This document shows, one piece after another, positions 45,009 through 53,497 of a stretch of DNA of 64,000 bases. Source of the stretch: Taibaiella chishuiensis (GTDB lineage: Bacteria > Bacteroidota > Bacteroidia > Chitinophagales > Chitinophagaceae); NCBI RefSeq assembly GCF_003014535.1, contig NZ_PYGD01000001.1, forward strand, positions 1,178,001 to 1,242,000. The letters run 5' to 3'. Within the stretch, counting starts at the first letter, position 1. Each line of letters starts with the position of its first letter. The notes under the pieces were generated by a model, which saw only the letters and a program-made list of their open reading frames with translations, was not told the origin of the DNA and did not search any database. Both the position numbers and the translations under genes were made by a program.

Positions 45009-45212
45009 TTGTCATCCTGAGCGCAGCGAAGGATCTCCTGCTATGAGTATCAGGTAGCAAGTATCAAGTATCACGAAGGGTTCGTTGTCATCCTGAGCGT
45101 AGCGAAGGATCTCATCCGTTAGCTGGCTTTAACAGCGTGAAAAGTAACAAGTATCAGAGGGAGTAGTGTCATCCTGAGCGCAGCGAAGGATCTCATCAAT
45201 TAGCCGGCTTCA
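45009..45212 (-). repeat. three inverted copies of the dispersed repeat family
   Basis: Cores at about 45010-45037, 45086-45130 and 45167-45212, in the opposite orientation to the 27.6-kb array. The middle copy also carries the flanking GCCAGCTAACGGATGAGAT-type extension and TTTTCACGCTGTTAAA linker, as in the first locus. Linkers contain GATACTTG repeats. The remaining bases to 45229 show nothing else. Confidence 0.92.
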
Positions 45213-45229
45213 ATGGAGCGCACCTACCA

Positions 45230-46087
45230 CTAGTCAAGGTTGTGCCTGAAGAACACGATCGCCTTGTCCAGTACCTGCTGCATTGCAGGGGGCAGGACCG
45301 GTTCCGTCCAGGGATGCCTGCGGCCGAATACATGATCGGATGGCAGCAGGTATAATTCGGAGTCCGGTTGTGCTTCGTGTATGGCATAGGCGCTGCTGAC
45401 CGGTACACTGGTATCTTCGGTGCCATGGCAAACCAGGACAGGCACTTTTATCCTGGCGGCTGCTGCCAGGATGTTCAGCCTTTTGCTGTGTTGCTGATAG
45501 TCTTCGTAGAGCTGGTAGTACAGGGGCATTTCCTGTTTGGTGCGGCCATTGGTATAATATTGTACACCGGTCTGTTGCCATAGGGCCAGCTTTTCCTGCG
45601 GCCAGTTGGTCCAGGGTGTTTTACATTCGGCTATGGCGGCCCAGGTACATAAGGCTTTAATGCGGGAGTCTTCGGCCGTTTTAATAATACTGATGCCGCC
45701 ACCCATGCTGTGCCCGATCAGGCCTATGCGGCTGGTATCCAACAGTCCGGCCAGCCCGTGTCGGTCATCCTCCAGCCAATCGAACACTATGCTGAGATCG
45801 GCAAGCTGCAGGCTGTAATTGTTGTGGCCAAAGGCTTCCAGGTCGGCAAAGTCCTGCAGGTGTTCTGGTGTAGTACCGTTATGCGAGAAGTTGAATTTGA
45901 AAAAAGCAAAGCCCGCATCGGCGAACCGGTTGGCGATCAGCGCACCATTCCCCCAATCCTTGAAACCGTTAAAGCCATGCGCATAAACGATTACCGGCTG
46001 GTTATCGCCTTTTGCCGGGTTTATGGTCAAATCGGCGGTTATGGGCCGGTTATTACTACCCGGGAATTGGAAAGATTGCTGGATCAT
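45230..46087 (-). CDS. alpha/beta hydrolase
   Basis: 285 residues with a dienelactone-hydrolase/esterase-like fold. The oxyanion segment is VYAHGFNGFKDWG. The nucleophile elbow is GHSMGGG with Ser127. The acid is probably Asp in LVCHGTEDTSVP and the base His in LPSDHVFGRRHPW. There is no signal peptide, so it is likely a cytoplasmic serine hydrolase of unknown substrate. It is transcribed leftward and has the dispersed-repeat region immediately after its stop codon. Confidence 0.92.
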   Translation of the reverse strand: MIQQSFQFPGSNNRPITADLTINPAKGDNQPVIVYAHGFNGFKDWGNGALIANRFADAGFAFFKFNFSHNGTTPEHLQDFADLEAFGHNNYSLQLADLSIVFDWLEDDRHGLAGLLDTSRIGLIGHSMGGGISIIKTAEDSRIKALCTWAAIAECKTPWTNWPQEKLALWQQTGVQYYTNGRTKQEMPLYYQLYEDYQQHSKRLNILAAAARIKVPVLVCHGTEDTSVPVSSAYAIHEAQPDSELYLLPSDHVFGRRHPWTEPVLPPAMQQVLDKAIVFFRHNLD

Positions 46088-46138
46088 AATCTTGCATTTT
46101 AAGCATTGCGGCTTCTAACGTACGTTATTCAATAAATA

Positions 46139-46171
46139 TAAAACCTCCGACCAAGGCCGGAGGTTTTTAAT
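46139..46171 (-). terminator. intrinsic terminator of cysS
   Basis: AAACCTCCG / CGGAGGTTT stem with T runs on both strands, immediately downstream of the cysS stop codon. Confidence 0.9.
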
Positions 46172-46182
46172 AAAATAGTTTT

Positions 46183-47676
46183 TTAGTCGATGGAATAGCT
46201 CATTTCACCACCTTTCTCATCTTTCAGCTGTATGCCTTCTGCAGCCAGCATATCCCTGATCTTGTCGGAAGCGGCATAGTCCTTACGGTTGCGGGCTTCT
46301 TTACGCATCTCGATCACCAGCTGCAGTACCGCGTCCAGTTTCGCGTCCCGGTTCTGCTGCAGCGGCTTCAGGCCCAGGATATCTTCCAGGTAGGTCTTAA
46401 AGGTATGCAGCATCAGTTCGTGGGTAGCGGAGCTTATGGCACCGGCCTTTACCTGTCCTCCTTTTATCCCGTTAATGGTAGGCGCCAGCTCAAACAGGTT
46501 GGCCAGTACACGGGCGGTATTGAAGTCATCGTTCATATCATCTGCGCAGTTATGGCAGAAGGTCCGGATATTGGCGTCCAGTGCGGCATCTGCGGCTTCG
46601 GCATTGGCCGGCACCGGCAGTTTTTGCAATACCTCGTAGGCTTCCCATAAGCGGCGCAGGGCTTTTTCTGAAGCCTGCAGTGCTTCGTTCGAAAAATCGA
46701 GCGTGCTGCGGTAGTGTGTTTGCAGGATGTAAAACCGGATCACCATCGGGTGATAGGGTTGTTCCAGCATGGGATGATTGCCGCTGAACAGCTCGGTCAG
46801 CTTGATCACGTTGTTATAACTCTTGCCCATTTTGCGGCCTTCGATCGTGATCATGTTGTTGTGCATCCAGTAGTTAACCGGGGCGCAACCATGCGCGATG
46901 GTGCTTTGCGCGATCTCGCTTTCGTGGTGCGGGAATTGCAGGTCCATACCACCGCCGTGGATATCGAAACGCTGACCGAGGTATTTGCTGCTCATGGCCG
47001 AGCACTCGATGTGCCATCCTGGGAAACCTTCTCCCCAGGGGCTTTTCCAGCGCATGATGTGCTCGGGAGGGGCATTTTTCCATAAGGCAAAATCGGCACG
47101 GTCTCTTTTCTCTTCCTGGCCTTCCAGCTCGCGCGTGGTCTCCAGCAGGTCATCGATTACGCGGCCGCTGAGTTTACCATAAGGATATTCGGATGCATAT
47201 TTTTTTACGTCGAAATATACCGAGCCGTTCACTTCGTAGGCATAACCCTTGGCTATAATATCTTCGATCATGTTGATCTGTTCGATAATGTGGCCCGTAG
47301 CGGTAGGTTCGATAGAAGGTTCGAGGCAGTTGAACTCCTGCATGCCCCAATGGTACAAGCTGGTGTATTTATGAACAAGCTCCATAGGCTCGAGCATTTC
47401 GAGCAGGGCTTTCTTGGCTACTTTGTCTTCGGCTTCGCGGCCTTCTTCTTCGAAGTGGCCGGCATCGGTAATGTTGCGTACATAGCGTACTTTGTTGCCC
47501 AGGTGTTGCAGGTAACGGTTTACCACATCGAAGGTGATGTAGGGACGGGCATGGCCCAGGTGGCTTTCGCCGCTTACGGTAGGACCGCATACATACAGGC
47601 CCACATGGCCCGGCGTTATCGGCTCAAATTTTTCTTTTTGGCGGCTATAGGAATTATATAAATGAAGTTCGGACAT
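46183..47676 (-). CDS. cysS: cysteinyl-tRNA synthetase
   Basis: 497 residues from the ATG at 47676 ([17 protein letters not shown]); an upstream TTG at 47718 is unlikely. The class-I signature SHLGHARPY is at 38-46, and KMGKS in place of KMSKS is near 275. Zinc ligands are expected at Cys30 (YVCGPTV), Cys in WHIECSAMS, and His/Glu in [11 protein letters not shown]. The C-terminal anticodon-binding region includes [19 protein letters not shown]. It charges tRNA-Cys in the cytoplasm. It is monocistronic. KMGKS is, as I recall, usual in this phylum. Confidence 0.97.
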   Translation of the reverse strand: MSELHLYNSYSRQKEKFEPITPGHVGLYVCGPTVSGESHLGHARPYITFDVVNRYLQHLGNKVRYVRNITDAGHFEEEGREAEDKVAKKALLEMLEPMELVHKYTSLYHWGMQEFNCLEPSIEPTATGHIIEQINMIEDIIAKGYAYEVNGSVYFDVKKYASEYPYGKLSGRVIDDLLETTRELEGQEEKRDRADFALWKNAPPEHIMRWKSPWGEGFPGWHIECSAMSSKYLGQRFDIHGGGMDLQFPHHESEIAQSTIAHGCAPVNYWMHNNMITIEGRKMGKSYNNVIKLTELFSGNHPMLEQPYHPMVIRFYILQTHYRSTLDFSNEALQASEKALRRLWEAYEVLQKLPVPANAEAADAALDANIRTFCHNCADDMNDDFNTARVLANLFELAPTINGIKGGQVKAGAISSATHELMLHTFKTYLEDILGLKPLQQNRDAKLDAVLQLVIEMRKEARNRKDYAASDKIRDMLAAEGIQLKDEKGGEMSYSID

Positions 47677-47886
47677 ATACGGGTCGAGTGAAAGGCAAAA
47701 ATAAGATTTAGTTGCCAATGGCGGCGCAATAAAAGCTATCGGCCTATTGGTAAGGCAAGATAAGCGCCGGGCGCCGGTTTACGGCCGTTAATTGCCCAAA
47801 TGCGGTATTGCCGGTGCCTAAACCGCTTCTGCCGGAATAAACGTATTTTTGCAGCCTGTTTATTATTGATTTCATTCCTAAATAGA

Positions 47887-49452
47887 ATGCCTCAAACCAT
47901 TACACTCCGTCTTACGCCCGGCGAGGCCGCCCGGGAAGCCGCTATCCGGCAATATGCAGCACATACTTTACAGGTAAAACCCGGCAGGATCAATGCGGTG
48001 CAGGTCTTGCGCCGTTCTATCGATGCCCGTGGCAGTCAGATCATGATGCAGCTGCAGGTCAACGTGTTTATCGAAGAGCCCTTTGTCGACGCCTTTAGCT
48101 TTACACCACAGTTGCAGGACGTAAGCCGCGCCGAACCGGTAATCGTTGCCGGGGCCGGACCGGCCGGGCTCTTTGCCGCATTGCGGCTTGTGGAACTGGG
48201 CTATTGCCCCGTAGTGCTGGAGCGCGGTAAGGATGTGCGCAACCGCCGCCGCGACCTGGCCGCCATGAACAAACAGGGTATCGTAAATCCCGAATCCAAT
48301 TACTGTTTCGGAGAAGGGGGCGCAGGTACCTATAGCGATGGTAAATTGTATACGCGGGCTACCAAAAGAGGCAATGTATTGCGCAGCCTGCAATGGTTCC
48401 GGCATTTCGGCGCCGAAGAAAAGATCATGTACGAGGCGCATCCGCATATCGGTACCAATAAGCTGCCCGGTATTATCGTAGCCATGCGCGAGGCTGTGGT
48501 AGCCTGCGGCGGACAGGTAATGTTCGATACCAAACTTACCGACCTGCTTATCGAAGGCGATAGCCTGAAGGGTGTGGAGGTGAATGGTAGTGAGCAGATC
48601 CGGGCCAAAGCGCTGATCCTGGCTACCGGTCATTCGGCGCGTGATATTTTTACCCTGCTGGACCGGAAGCATATTGAAATAGAGTCCAAGCCTTTTGCGC
48701 TCGGTGTCCGTATCGAACACCCGCAGGCGCTGATCAACCAGATCCAGTACCGTTGCGACCCCGCAGTGTTCGGCGATATGGTAGGCCCCGCTTCCTATTC
48801 GCTGGTCAGCCAGGAGCTGGGGCGTGGCGTGTTCTCCTTTTGCATGTGTCCCGGGGGCATTATCGCCCCGGCTTCCACTTCCGAAGGCGAATTGGTCGTT
48901 AATGGCTGGTCGCCCTCCAAGCGCGATAATCCCTATGCCAACTCGGGTATGGTGGTAGCGGTCGACGAGAAAGACTTTGCAGCATATGGTTTTAAAGGTA
49001 ACCTGGCGGCCATGCATTTTCAGCAGATGGTGGAACAGAAGGCCTGGCAGGCGGGCGGCGGCGCTTTAAAGGCCCCGGCGCAACGCATGACCGACTTCGT
49101 AAAAGGAAAAGTATCGGCCTCATTGCCGAGCTGCTCTTACCTGCCCGGCGTTACCAGTACCCTGTTGCAGGAAGTGTTGCCCCAGGAGGTGTTCCAGTCT
49201 TTGAGCAAGGGCTTTGTAACCTTCGGTAAAAAGATGAAGGGTTATTATACCGAAGAGGCGATCGTAACGGCTACCGAGTCGCGCACTTCTTCGCCGGTAC
49301 GCATCCCAAGGGATAAGGATAGCCTGCAGCATACCCGTATCAAAGGGTTATTTCCCTGTGGCGAAGGCGCCGGTTATGCCGGTGGTATTATCTCTGCCGC
49401 TATGGATGGTGAACTGGTGGCCGAAGCGGCTTCCGCCTATTGCCGCAGGTAA
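47887..49452 (+). CDS. NAD(P)/FAD-dependent oxidoreductase (COG2509-like)
   Basis: 521 residues from the ATG at 47887 (MPQTITLRLTPGEA). The dinucleotide motif VIVAGAGPAGLFAALRLVE is near 90-108. A family segment CFGEGGAGTYSDGKLYTR is near 143, and the C-terminus is LFPCGEGAGYAGGIISAAMD. An N-terminal domain of about 85 residues precedes the FAD domain. FSFCMCPGGIIAP provides conserved cysteines. Members are widespread FAD dehydrogenases of unsettled substrate. A TATTTTTG box at 47844-47851 lies 35 nt upstream. Confidence 0.9.
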   Translation: MPQTITLRLTPGEAAREAAIRQYAAHTLQVKPGRINAVQVLRRSIDARGSQIMMQLQVNVFIEEPFVDAFSFTPQLQDVSRAEPVIVAGAGPAGLFAALRLVELGYCPVVLERGKDVRNRRRDLAAMNKQGIVNPESNYCFGEGGAGTYSDGKLYTRATKRGNVLRSLQWFRHFGAEEKIMYEAHPHIGTNKLPGIIVAMREAVVACGGQVMFDTKLTDLLIEGDSLKGVEVNGSEQIRAKALILATGHSARDIFTLLDRKHIEIESKPFALGVRIEHPQALINQIQYRCDPAVFGDMVGPASYSLVSQELGRGVFSFCMCPGGIIAPASTSEGELVVNGWSPSKRDNPYANSGMVVAVDEKDFAAYGFKGNLAAMHFQQMVEQKAWQAGGGALKAPAQRMTDFVKGKVSASLPSCSYLPGVTSTLLQEVLPQEVFQSLSKGFVTFGKKMKGYYTEEAIVTATESRTSSPVRIPRDKDSLQHTRIKGLFPCGEGAGYAGGIISAAMDGELVAEAASAYCRR

Positions 49453-49513
49453 GGCCGGGACTGTTGCCTGTCGCGGTTTTCGCAACAATTTTTATACCAC
49501 ACGATATATCAAT

Positions 49514-49546
49514 TAAAAGGGCTTGCATCTTGCAAGCCCTTTGTTT
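49514..49546 (-). terminator. intrinsic terminator after aspartate kinase
   Basis: AAAGGGCTTGCA / TGCAAGCCCTTT with a three-base loop, flanked leftward by TTAATTGATA. It lies right at the aspartate kinase stop and could also serve the convergent FAD oxidoreductase. Confidence 0.85.
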
Positions 49547-50811
49547 TATTTTACCACTACCTGTACGGTATTTCTTGTTTTTTGTTCGAGTAAAATTACC
49601 CGGCCTTTGGTCAGCTCTTCGAGTATCGAAGGCGTATAGTGACGCACCGTAAGCAGTTGCACATCGTCGTTCTTCAGCACCTTATAATCTTTTTCGAGTT
49701 CCTGCACCAGCGACTGGATCTTGTCTACGCGGTTGTCTACGCAGACCACCAGGCTGATGGCCGCATTCTGGATCAGGTTGATCTTGACATGCTGGCCGTA
49801 AAAAATATTATAGAGGTTACTCAGGTTGTCTTCAGTAATAAAAGAAAAGTCGCGGCTGGTGATCTGCAGCAGGATCTGGTCTTTTTTCAGTACGATCAGG
49901 GGTGGGTATACAAAGGTATCGGTCGTGTTCTTGATCACGGTACCCTTCAGTCCCGAATCCAGGAAGCATTTTACATACAGCGGAATATTCGCGTTCTGTA
50001 AGGGTTTAATGGTTTTGGGGTGGATCACCTGCGCACCATAGTAGGCCATCTCGATCACTTCGTGATAGGTAATCTCTTCTATTTTTACCGTATTGGGAAA
50101 CAGCTTGGGATCCGCGTTCAGCAAGCCTTCCACGTCTTTCCAGATGCTTACGGAAACGGCAGGCAGCATAGCGGCAAACAGCGCAGCCGAGTAGTCGGAA
50201 CCTTCGCGGCCCAGGGTAGTGGAGTTATTGTCGGCCGTACTGCCGATAAAGCCCTGGGTAACCACGATATTATGTTTAGCCAGCGCCGGGGCCATCGTTT
50301 TCTGGACCTGTGCTTTCGAAAATTCGAAATCTACGACCGGGTCGCGGTAGATCTCGTTGGTACGGATAATATCGCGGGCATCGATCCATTGGTTGGTCAT
50401 ACCCTGCTCGTTCAGGTAAGCGCTGAATATAGAGGTCGATAATATTTCGCCGATGCATACCACCTGGTCGTATACATAGTCGTTCGATTGCAGGCCGGCA
50501 TCGTCGATAGCCCAGTGCATTTCGGTGTAATACTCATTCAGCCTGGGTTGCAGCTCTTCAAAGCCTTTGGGGCTTAGCAGGGAGGCAGCATAGGTATTGT
50601 GGGCTGCTTCCAGCGCTTCTATCTTTTGGAGCGCTTCTTCCCGTTTGCCTTCCAGAGCCGAAGCAACTATTGCTTCCAGCGCATTGGTCGTTTTACCGTA
50701 TGCCGAAACGACCACAACCAGTGGACTTCCGCCGTATTGAATAATGGGCAATAATGCCTGCATCCTTTCTGGTGTGGCTATGGATGCGCCGCCGAATTTG
50801 TAAACCTGCAT
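49546..50811 (-). CDS. lysC: aspartate kinase
   Basis: 421 residues. The kinase domain begins MQVYKFGGASIATPERMQAL and contains TTLGREGSDYSAALFAAMLP and WKDVEGLLNADPK. The C-terminal third carries ACT-like regulatory strands (LLQITSRDFSFITEDNLSNL). It makes aspartyl phosphate, the first step toward lysine, threonine and methionine, and is not fused to homoserine dehydrogenase. It follows an aminotransferase by 78 nt, with a GC-rich hairpin between. Leader attenuation upstream of the aminotransferase could control both. Confidence 0.95.
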   Translation of the reverse strand: MQVYKFGGASIATPERMQALLPIIQYGGSPLVVVVSAYGKTTNALEAIVASALEGKREEALQKIEALEAAHNTYAASLLSPKGFEELQPRLNEYYTEMHWAIDDAGLQSNDYVYDQVVCIGEILSTSIFSAYLNEQGMTNQWIDARDIIRTNEIYRDPVVDFEFSKAQVQKTMAPALAKHNIVVTQGFIGSTADNNSTTLGREGSDYSAALFAAMLPAVSVSIWKDVEGLLNADPKLFPNTVKIEEITYHEVIEMAYYGAQVIHPKTIKPLQNANIPLYVKCFLDSGLKGTVIKNTTDTFVYPPLIVLKKDQILLQITSRDFSFITEDNLSNLYNIFYGQHVKINLIQNAAISLVVCVDNRVDKIQSLVQELEKDYKVLKNDDVQLLTVRHYTPSILEELTKGRVILLEQKTRNTVQVVVK

Positions 50812-50847
50812 TTTTTGGATAAACAGTTATGGATTTGGATAGAATGA

Positions 50848-50876
50848 AGGCCCCGGTATGCTTTGGCCCGGGGCCC
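50848..50876 (-). other. GC-rich intercistronic hairpin between aminotransferase and lysC
   Basis: GGCCCCGG / CCGGGGCC arms around a loop of about 11 bases, without a T run. It may modulate RNA stability or give partial termination between the two genes. Confidence 0.5.
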
Positions 50877-50889
50877 CTTGCTTGTCATA

Positions 50890-52146
50890 TTATTGTAAGG
50901 CCGACAGTGCATGTTCCAGTTTGCTGAACACTTCGGGCAGTTCTTCGAGTTTGCAGGTGCCCACGCTGATGCGGTACCAGGGCGATTCGCGGTCGGCGCC
51001 GAAGCAATGGAAAGGTACGATGGCCAGACCCGCTTCGCTCAACAGGTACTGCGTTACATCGGCCTGGTTGCTGATCTCCTTGTCGCCCGCTTTTTTGCCT
51101 TTCAGGTCGATCTTTACCGTAAGATAGATCGCCGCCTGGGGTACAATGGCATCTACCGTATAACCTTTCTGCTTCAGGGCTTCAAAGCCTTTGTAGATGG
51201 TCCAGAGGCGCTCTTCGATGTTCTTTTTGATATGTACCAGGTAGGTATCTACCGCTTGTTCGTCGGCCAGGAAATCGGCTGTGGCTTTTTGTTCGGCCAT
51301 AGGCGCCCAGGCGCCGATATGGCTCAGCAACGCCTTCATCTTGGCAATTACCGGTACCGGGCCCAGGGCCCAGCCCACCCTTACGCCGGTGGCGGCAAAG
51401 GCTTTGGAGATACCGTCGATCAGGATGGTATATTCCTTCATTTCAGGACGCAGCGCTACGGGGTTGTAGTGGCGGGTATCGCCGAAGGTAAGGGTAAAGT
51501 ACATCTGGTCGAAAAGTACATACAGCTTCTTCTCATCGGGACCGCGGCTTTTGTTTTCTTCCAGTACCAGGTCGCATATCTTTTCCAGTTCCGATTGGCT
51601 CAGCGTGGTGCCTGTCGGGTTTTGTGGTGTGCAAAGACAAAGCAGGGCGGCGCCTTTGATATGCGGAGCAATATCGGCGGCCGTTGGCATAAAGTCGTGT
51701 TCCGGTGCGGTAACGATCTCGCAGGCCTGGCCCAGGTTCAGGTTGGTATAGTGGTTGTTGTTCCAGGAGGGAACAGCGTAGATCACTTTGTCGCCGGGGT
51801 TAACCACGGTGGCAAACAGGGAGTAGATCAGCGGGCGGCCGCCGCTTGCGATCTGTACTTCGTTCACCGCATAGCTAATGCCCTGGTGTTTGCCGATAAA
51901 GGCTGCTACCTGTTCGCGCAGCGGCAGTATACCATCGGCGGCGGGATAATTGGTAAAGCCGTCGCGGTAAGCCGTTACGATAGCGTCTTCCAGCTTTTTC
52001 GGTATCGGGAAAATAGCCGGGGCAAAATCACCGATCGTATAGTTGTATATCTTTTCACCATTCCTGATCCTGTTACTGATCTCGTTACCCAGTTTTACGA
52101 TTTCGGATCCTACCAATGATTCTGCTAAATTGCTGAGTTTGCTCAT
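50890..52146 (-). CDS. pyridoxal phosphate-dependent aminotransferase, class I/II
   Basis: 418 residues of fold-type I. The PLP-binding lysine lies in GISKAFAATGVRVGWALG. Asn and Asp/Tyr sites are CTPQNPTGTTLS and LYVLFDQMYF. A conserved C-terminal Arg is probably WYRISVGTCKLEE. The N-terminus is RIRNGEKIYNYTIGDFAPAI. Aspartate/aromatic transamination is the likely class, and the position before aspartate kinase favours oxaloacetate/aspartate, but this is not proven by motif. Its ATG lies 22 nt after a leader terminator. Confidence 0.9.
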   Translation of the reverse strand: MSKLSNLAESLVGSEIVKLGNEISNRIRNGEKIYNYTIGDFAPAIFPIPKKLEDAIVTAYRDGFTNYPAADGILPLREQVAAFIGKHQGISYAVNEVQIASGGRPLIYSLFATVVNPGDKVIYAVPSWNNNHYTNLNLGQACEIVTAPEHDFMPTAADIAPHIKGAALLCLCTPQNPTGTTLSQSELEKICDLVLEENKSRGPDEKKLYVLFDQMYFTLTFGDTRHYNPVALRPEMKEYTILIDGISKAFAATGVRVGWALGPVPVIAKMKALLSHIGAWAPMAEQKATADFLADEQAVDTYLVHIKKNIEERLWTIYKGFEALKQKGYTVDAIVPQAAIYLTVKIDLKGKKAGDKEISNQADVTQYLLSEAGLAIVPFHCFGADRESPWYRISVGTCKLEELPEVFSKLEHALSALQ

Positions 52147-52167
52147 TAATTTTTTGGTTTTTAAAAT

Positions 52168-52204
52168 GAAAAAAGAGGCTTACCCGGATAAGGTAAGCCT
52201 CTTT
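52168..52204 (-). terminator. leader terminator (candidate attenuator) before the aminotransferase
   Basis: Read leftward, AAAGAGGCTTACC pairs with GGTAAGCCTCTTT around TTATCC, followed by six or more T. No promoter is visible in the 22 nt between it and the ATG, so the aminotransferase would need readthrough. Confidence 0.8.
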
Positions 52205-52238
52205 GTATATGGTTGCAGGTACACAATACAACACAGGA

Positions 52239-52301
52239 TTACCTTTGAAGGGTAAAACGTTTCATGTTTTTATATACCTTATTGAAATGCTTATTGTTCA
52301 T
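52239..52301 (-). CDS. candidate leader peptide (20 residues)
   Basis: A 20-codon frame begins MNNKHFNKVY and ends KRFTLQR. It starts about 12 nt after a strong -33/-7 pair and stops 34 nt before the leader terminator. It has four Asn and four Lys codons, two Met and one Thr. The stop region AAGGTAATCC (52236-52245, minus strand) is complementary at 9 of 10 positions to the 5' arm of the terminator (GGCTTACCTT, 52190-52199), a possible antiterminator. Upstream, GGTATAT..AAAAC can pair with GTTTTACC inside the frame. AT-rich DNA alone also favours Asn and Lys codons. Confidence 0.5.
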   Translation of the reverse strand: MNNKHFNKVYKNMKRFTLQR

Positions 52302-52312
52302 TGCTCAGGCTG

Positions 52313-52344
52313 CGAAGATAGTATTCCTGGTTTATTTTACAAAA
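52313..52344 (-). promoter_or_regulatory. leader promoter upstream of the aminotransferase
   Basis: On the minus strand TTTTG (52340-52344), a 19-nt spacer and TATCTTCG (52313-52320) fit the consensus apart from C for T in the -7 box. Transcription would start near 52305, giving a terminated leader RNA of about 135 nt. Confidence 0.6.
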
Positions 52345-52395
52345 TGATAACCCGTTTTTTGCCGCTCCGGGCTCCTTATTTTCTATAACAGGGCA

Positions 52396-53385
52396 TCAGC
52401 AGAGGCGCAGTTTCGAGGGGCTTAACCCGTATTTTTTCTTGAAGGCCGCCGAAAAATGCTGTACATATTCATAACCGCAGTAGCCCGCGATCTCGTTAAT
52501 ACTCTTACCCGTATCGCGCAACATTTTGCGGGCCTGCTGCATGCGCAGGTCGCGCAGGTAGCCGAATACCGTGGTGCCGAATATTTCCTTGAATCCCCGT
52601 TTCAGCTTGAAGTCGTTGAGTTGTACCTGCCGGGCCAGTTCGGCCAGGGAGTAAGGCTCGTCCATATGTTGTTCGAGCAGGAAGCGGGCATGGTGCAGCT
52701 TGTCTATATCCTGGGGCAGTATACCGGCTTTGAGCCGCGACTTACCGGTACTTTCAAACTGTTCTACCTGCAGCATCAGCAGCTCGAGGGTTTTGCCTTC
52801 GAGGAAGAGGCGCTTCAGCGCACCCTGCTTGTTACAATTGCTCATTTCGGCAATGATCATGGCCATCGGCGCCGTAATGTCCATATTATGGCGGTGCATG
52901 CATGAGGCCTGCTGTTTTTCCACCCGTTCGCTAAACCGTTCGAGGGTGGCATTACCACTGTTCAGCCGCCGGAAGTATTTTTCGGTAAAGTGGATTTCGA
53001 ATACCTGGTTCTCTTCCTGGTGTTTTTCGGCGGTCATGCGGCCCTCGAAGCAGGGCATGTAATATATATTATGCTGTTTGTCGCTGAAGATGTACTCCTC
53101 CGTACTGTTCCAGAGCCGGGCTTTGCTTTTGCCGGCCAGGCTAAAGTGCATTTCGATCACGGGCGTATCGTTTTCGGCAAAGAGTTCGATATTCTTGTTC
53201 AGCTGCAATCTGCCATGGGCTATGTGTACGCCTTCAAACCAGATCTCGTTAAAGGCGGCTTTACCCAGTTGATGCTCCAGCCGGGTTTGCTTTTCCTCGA
53301 CCCCGTGATCGCTTTTGAAATCCAGGGGAAGGTGGCGTTCGAAGATAATTTCAGGGTAGTCGCCCGAGGTAAGCCGTACCTGCAT
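52396..53385 (-). CDS. AraC family transcriptional regulator
   Basis: 329 residues from the ATG at 53385 (MQVRLTSGDYPEIIFERHLP); an upstream frame extension would read through two copies of an 18-bp repeat and is unlikely. The N-terminal part resembles a cupin-type sensor (VIEMHFSLAGKSKARLW). The C-terminal 100 residues hold two helix-turn-helix units (YSLAELARQVQLNDFKLKRG, GKSINEIAGYCGYEYVQHFS). It resembles PchR/YbtA-like regulators of siderophore genes. It is divergent from a siderophore-interacting protein gene. Confidence 0.93.
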   Translation of the reverse strand: MQVRLTSGDYPEIIFERHLPLDFKSDHGVEEKQTRLEHQLGKAAFNEIWFEGVHIAHGRLQLNKNIELFAENDTPVIEMHFSLAGKSKARLWNSTEEYIFSDKQHNIYYMPCFEGRMTAEKHQEENQVFEIHFTEKYFRRLNSGNATLERFSERVEKQQASCMHRHNMDITAPMAMIIAEMSNCNKQGALKRLFLEGKTLELLMLQVEQFESTGKSRLKAGILPQDIDKLHHARFLLEQHMDEPYSLAELARQVQLNDFKLKRGFKEIFGTTVFGYLRDLRMQQARKMLRDTGKSINEIAGYCGYEYVQHFSAAFKKKYGLSPSKLRLC

Positions 53386-53386
53386 A

Positions 53387-53425
53387 AAAATCCGTTTTGC
53401 GTAATTGAAAATCCGTTTTGCGTAA
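53387..53425. promoter_or_regulatory. 18-bp direct repeats in the araC/siderophore intergenic region
   Basis: AAAATCCGTTTTGCGTAA occurs exactly at 53387-53404 and 53408-53425, a 21-bp period (two helical turns). The repeats abut the araC ATG and lie upstream of a CATATTTG -7-like box (53447-53454) of the divergent gene that has no good -33 element. Both features suit a tandem AraC operator that activates the neighbour and autoregulates araC. Confidence 0.7.
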
Positions 53426-53497
53426 ATAAATGGTTGCGGGATTAACCATATTTGCGCCACGAAATTAGGTCTTATTCCTCAACCCTGCACTTTTGTT

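Noticed and set aside
46183-47676. KMGKS in cysS taken as a mutated signature
   Set aside because: Glycine at this position is, as I recall, usual in Bacteroidota cysteinyl-tRNA synthetases, and all other motifs are intact.
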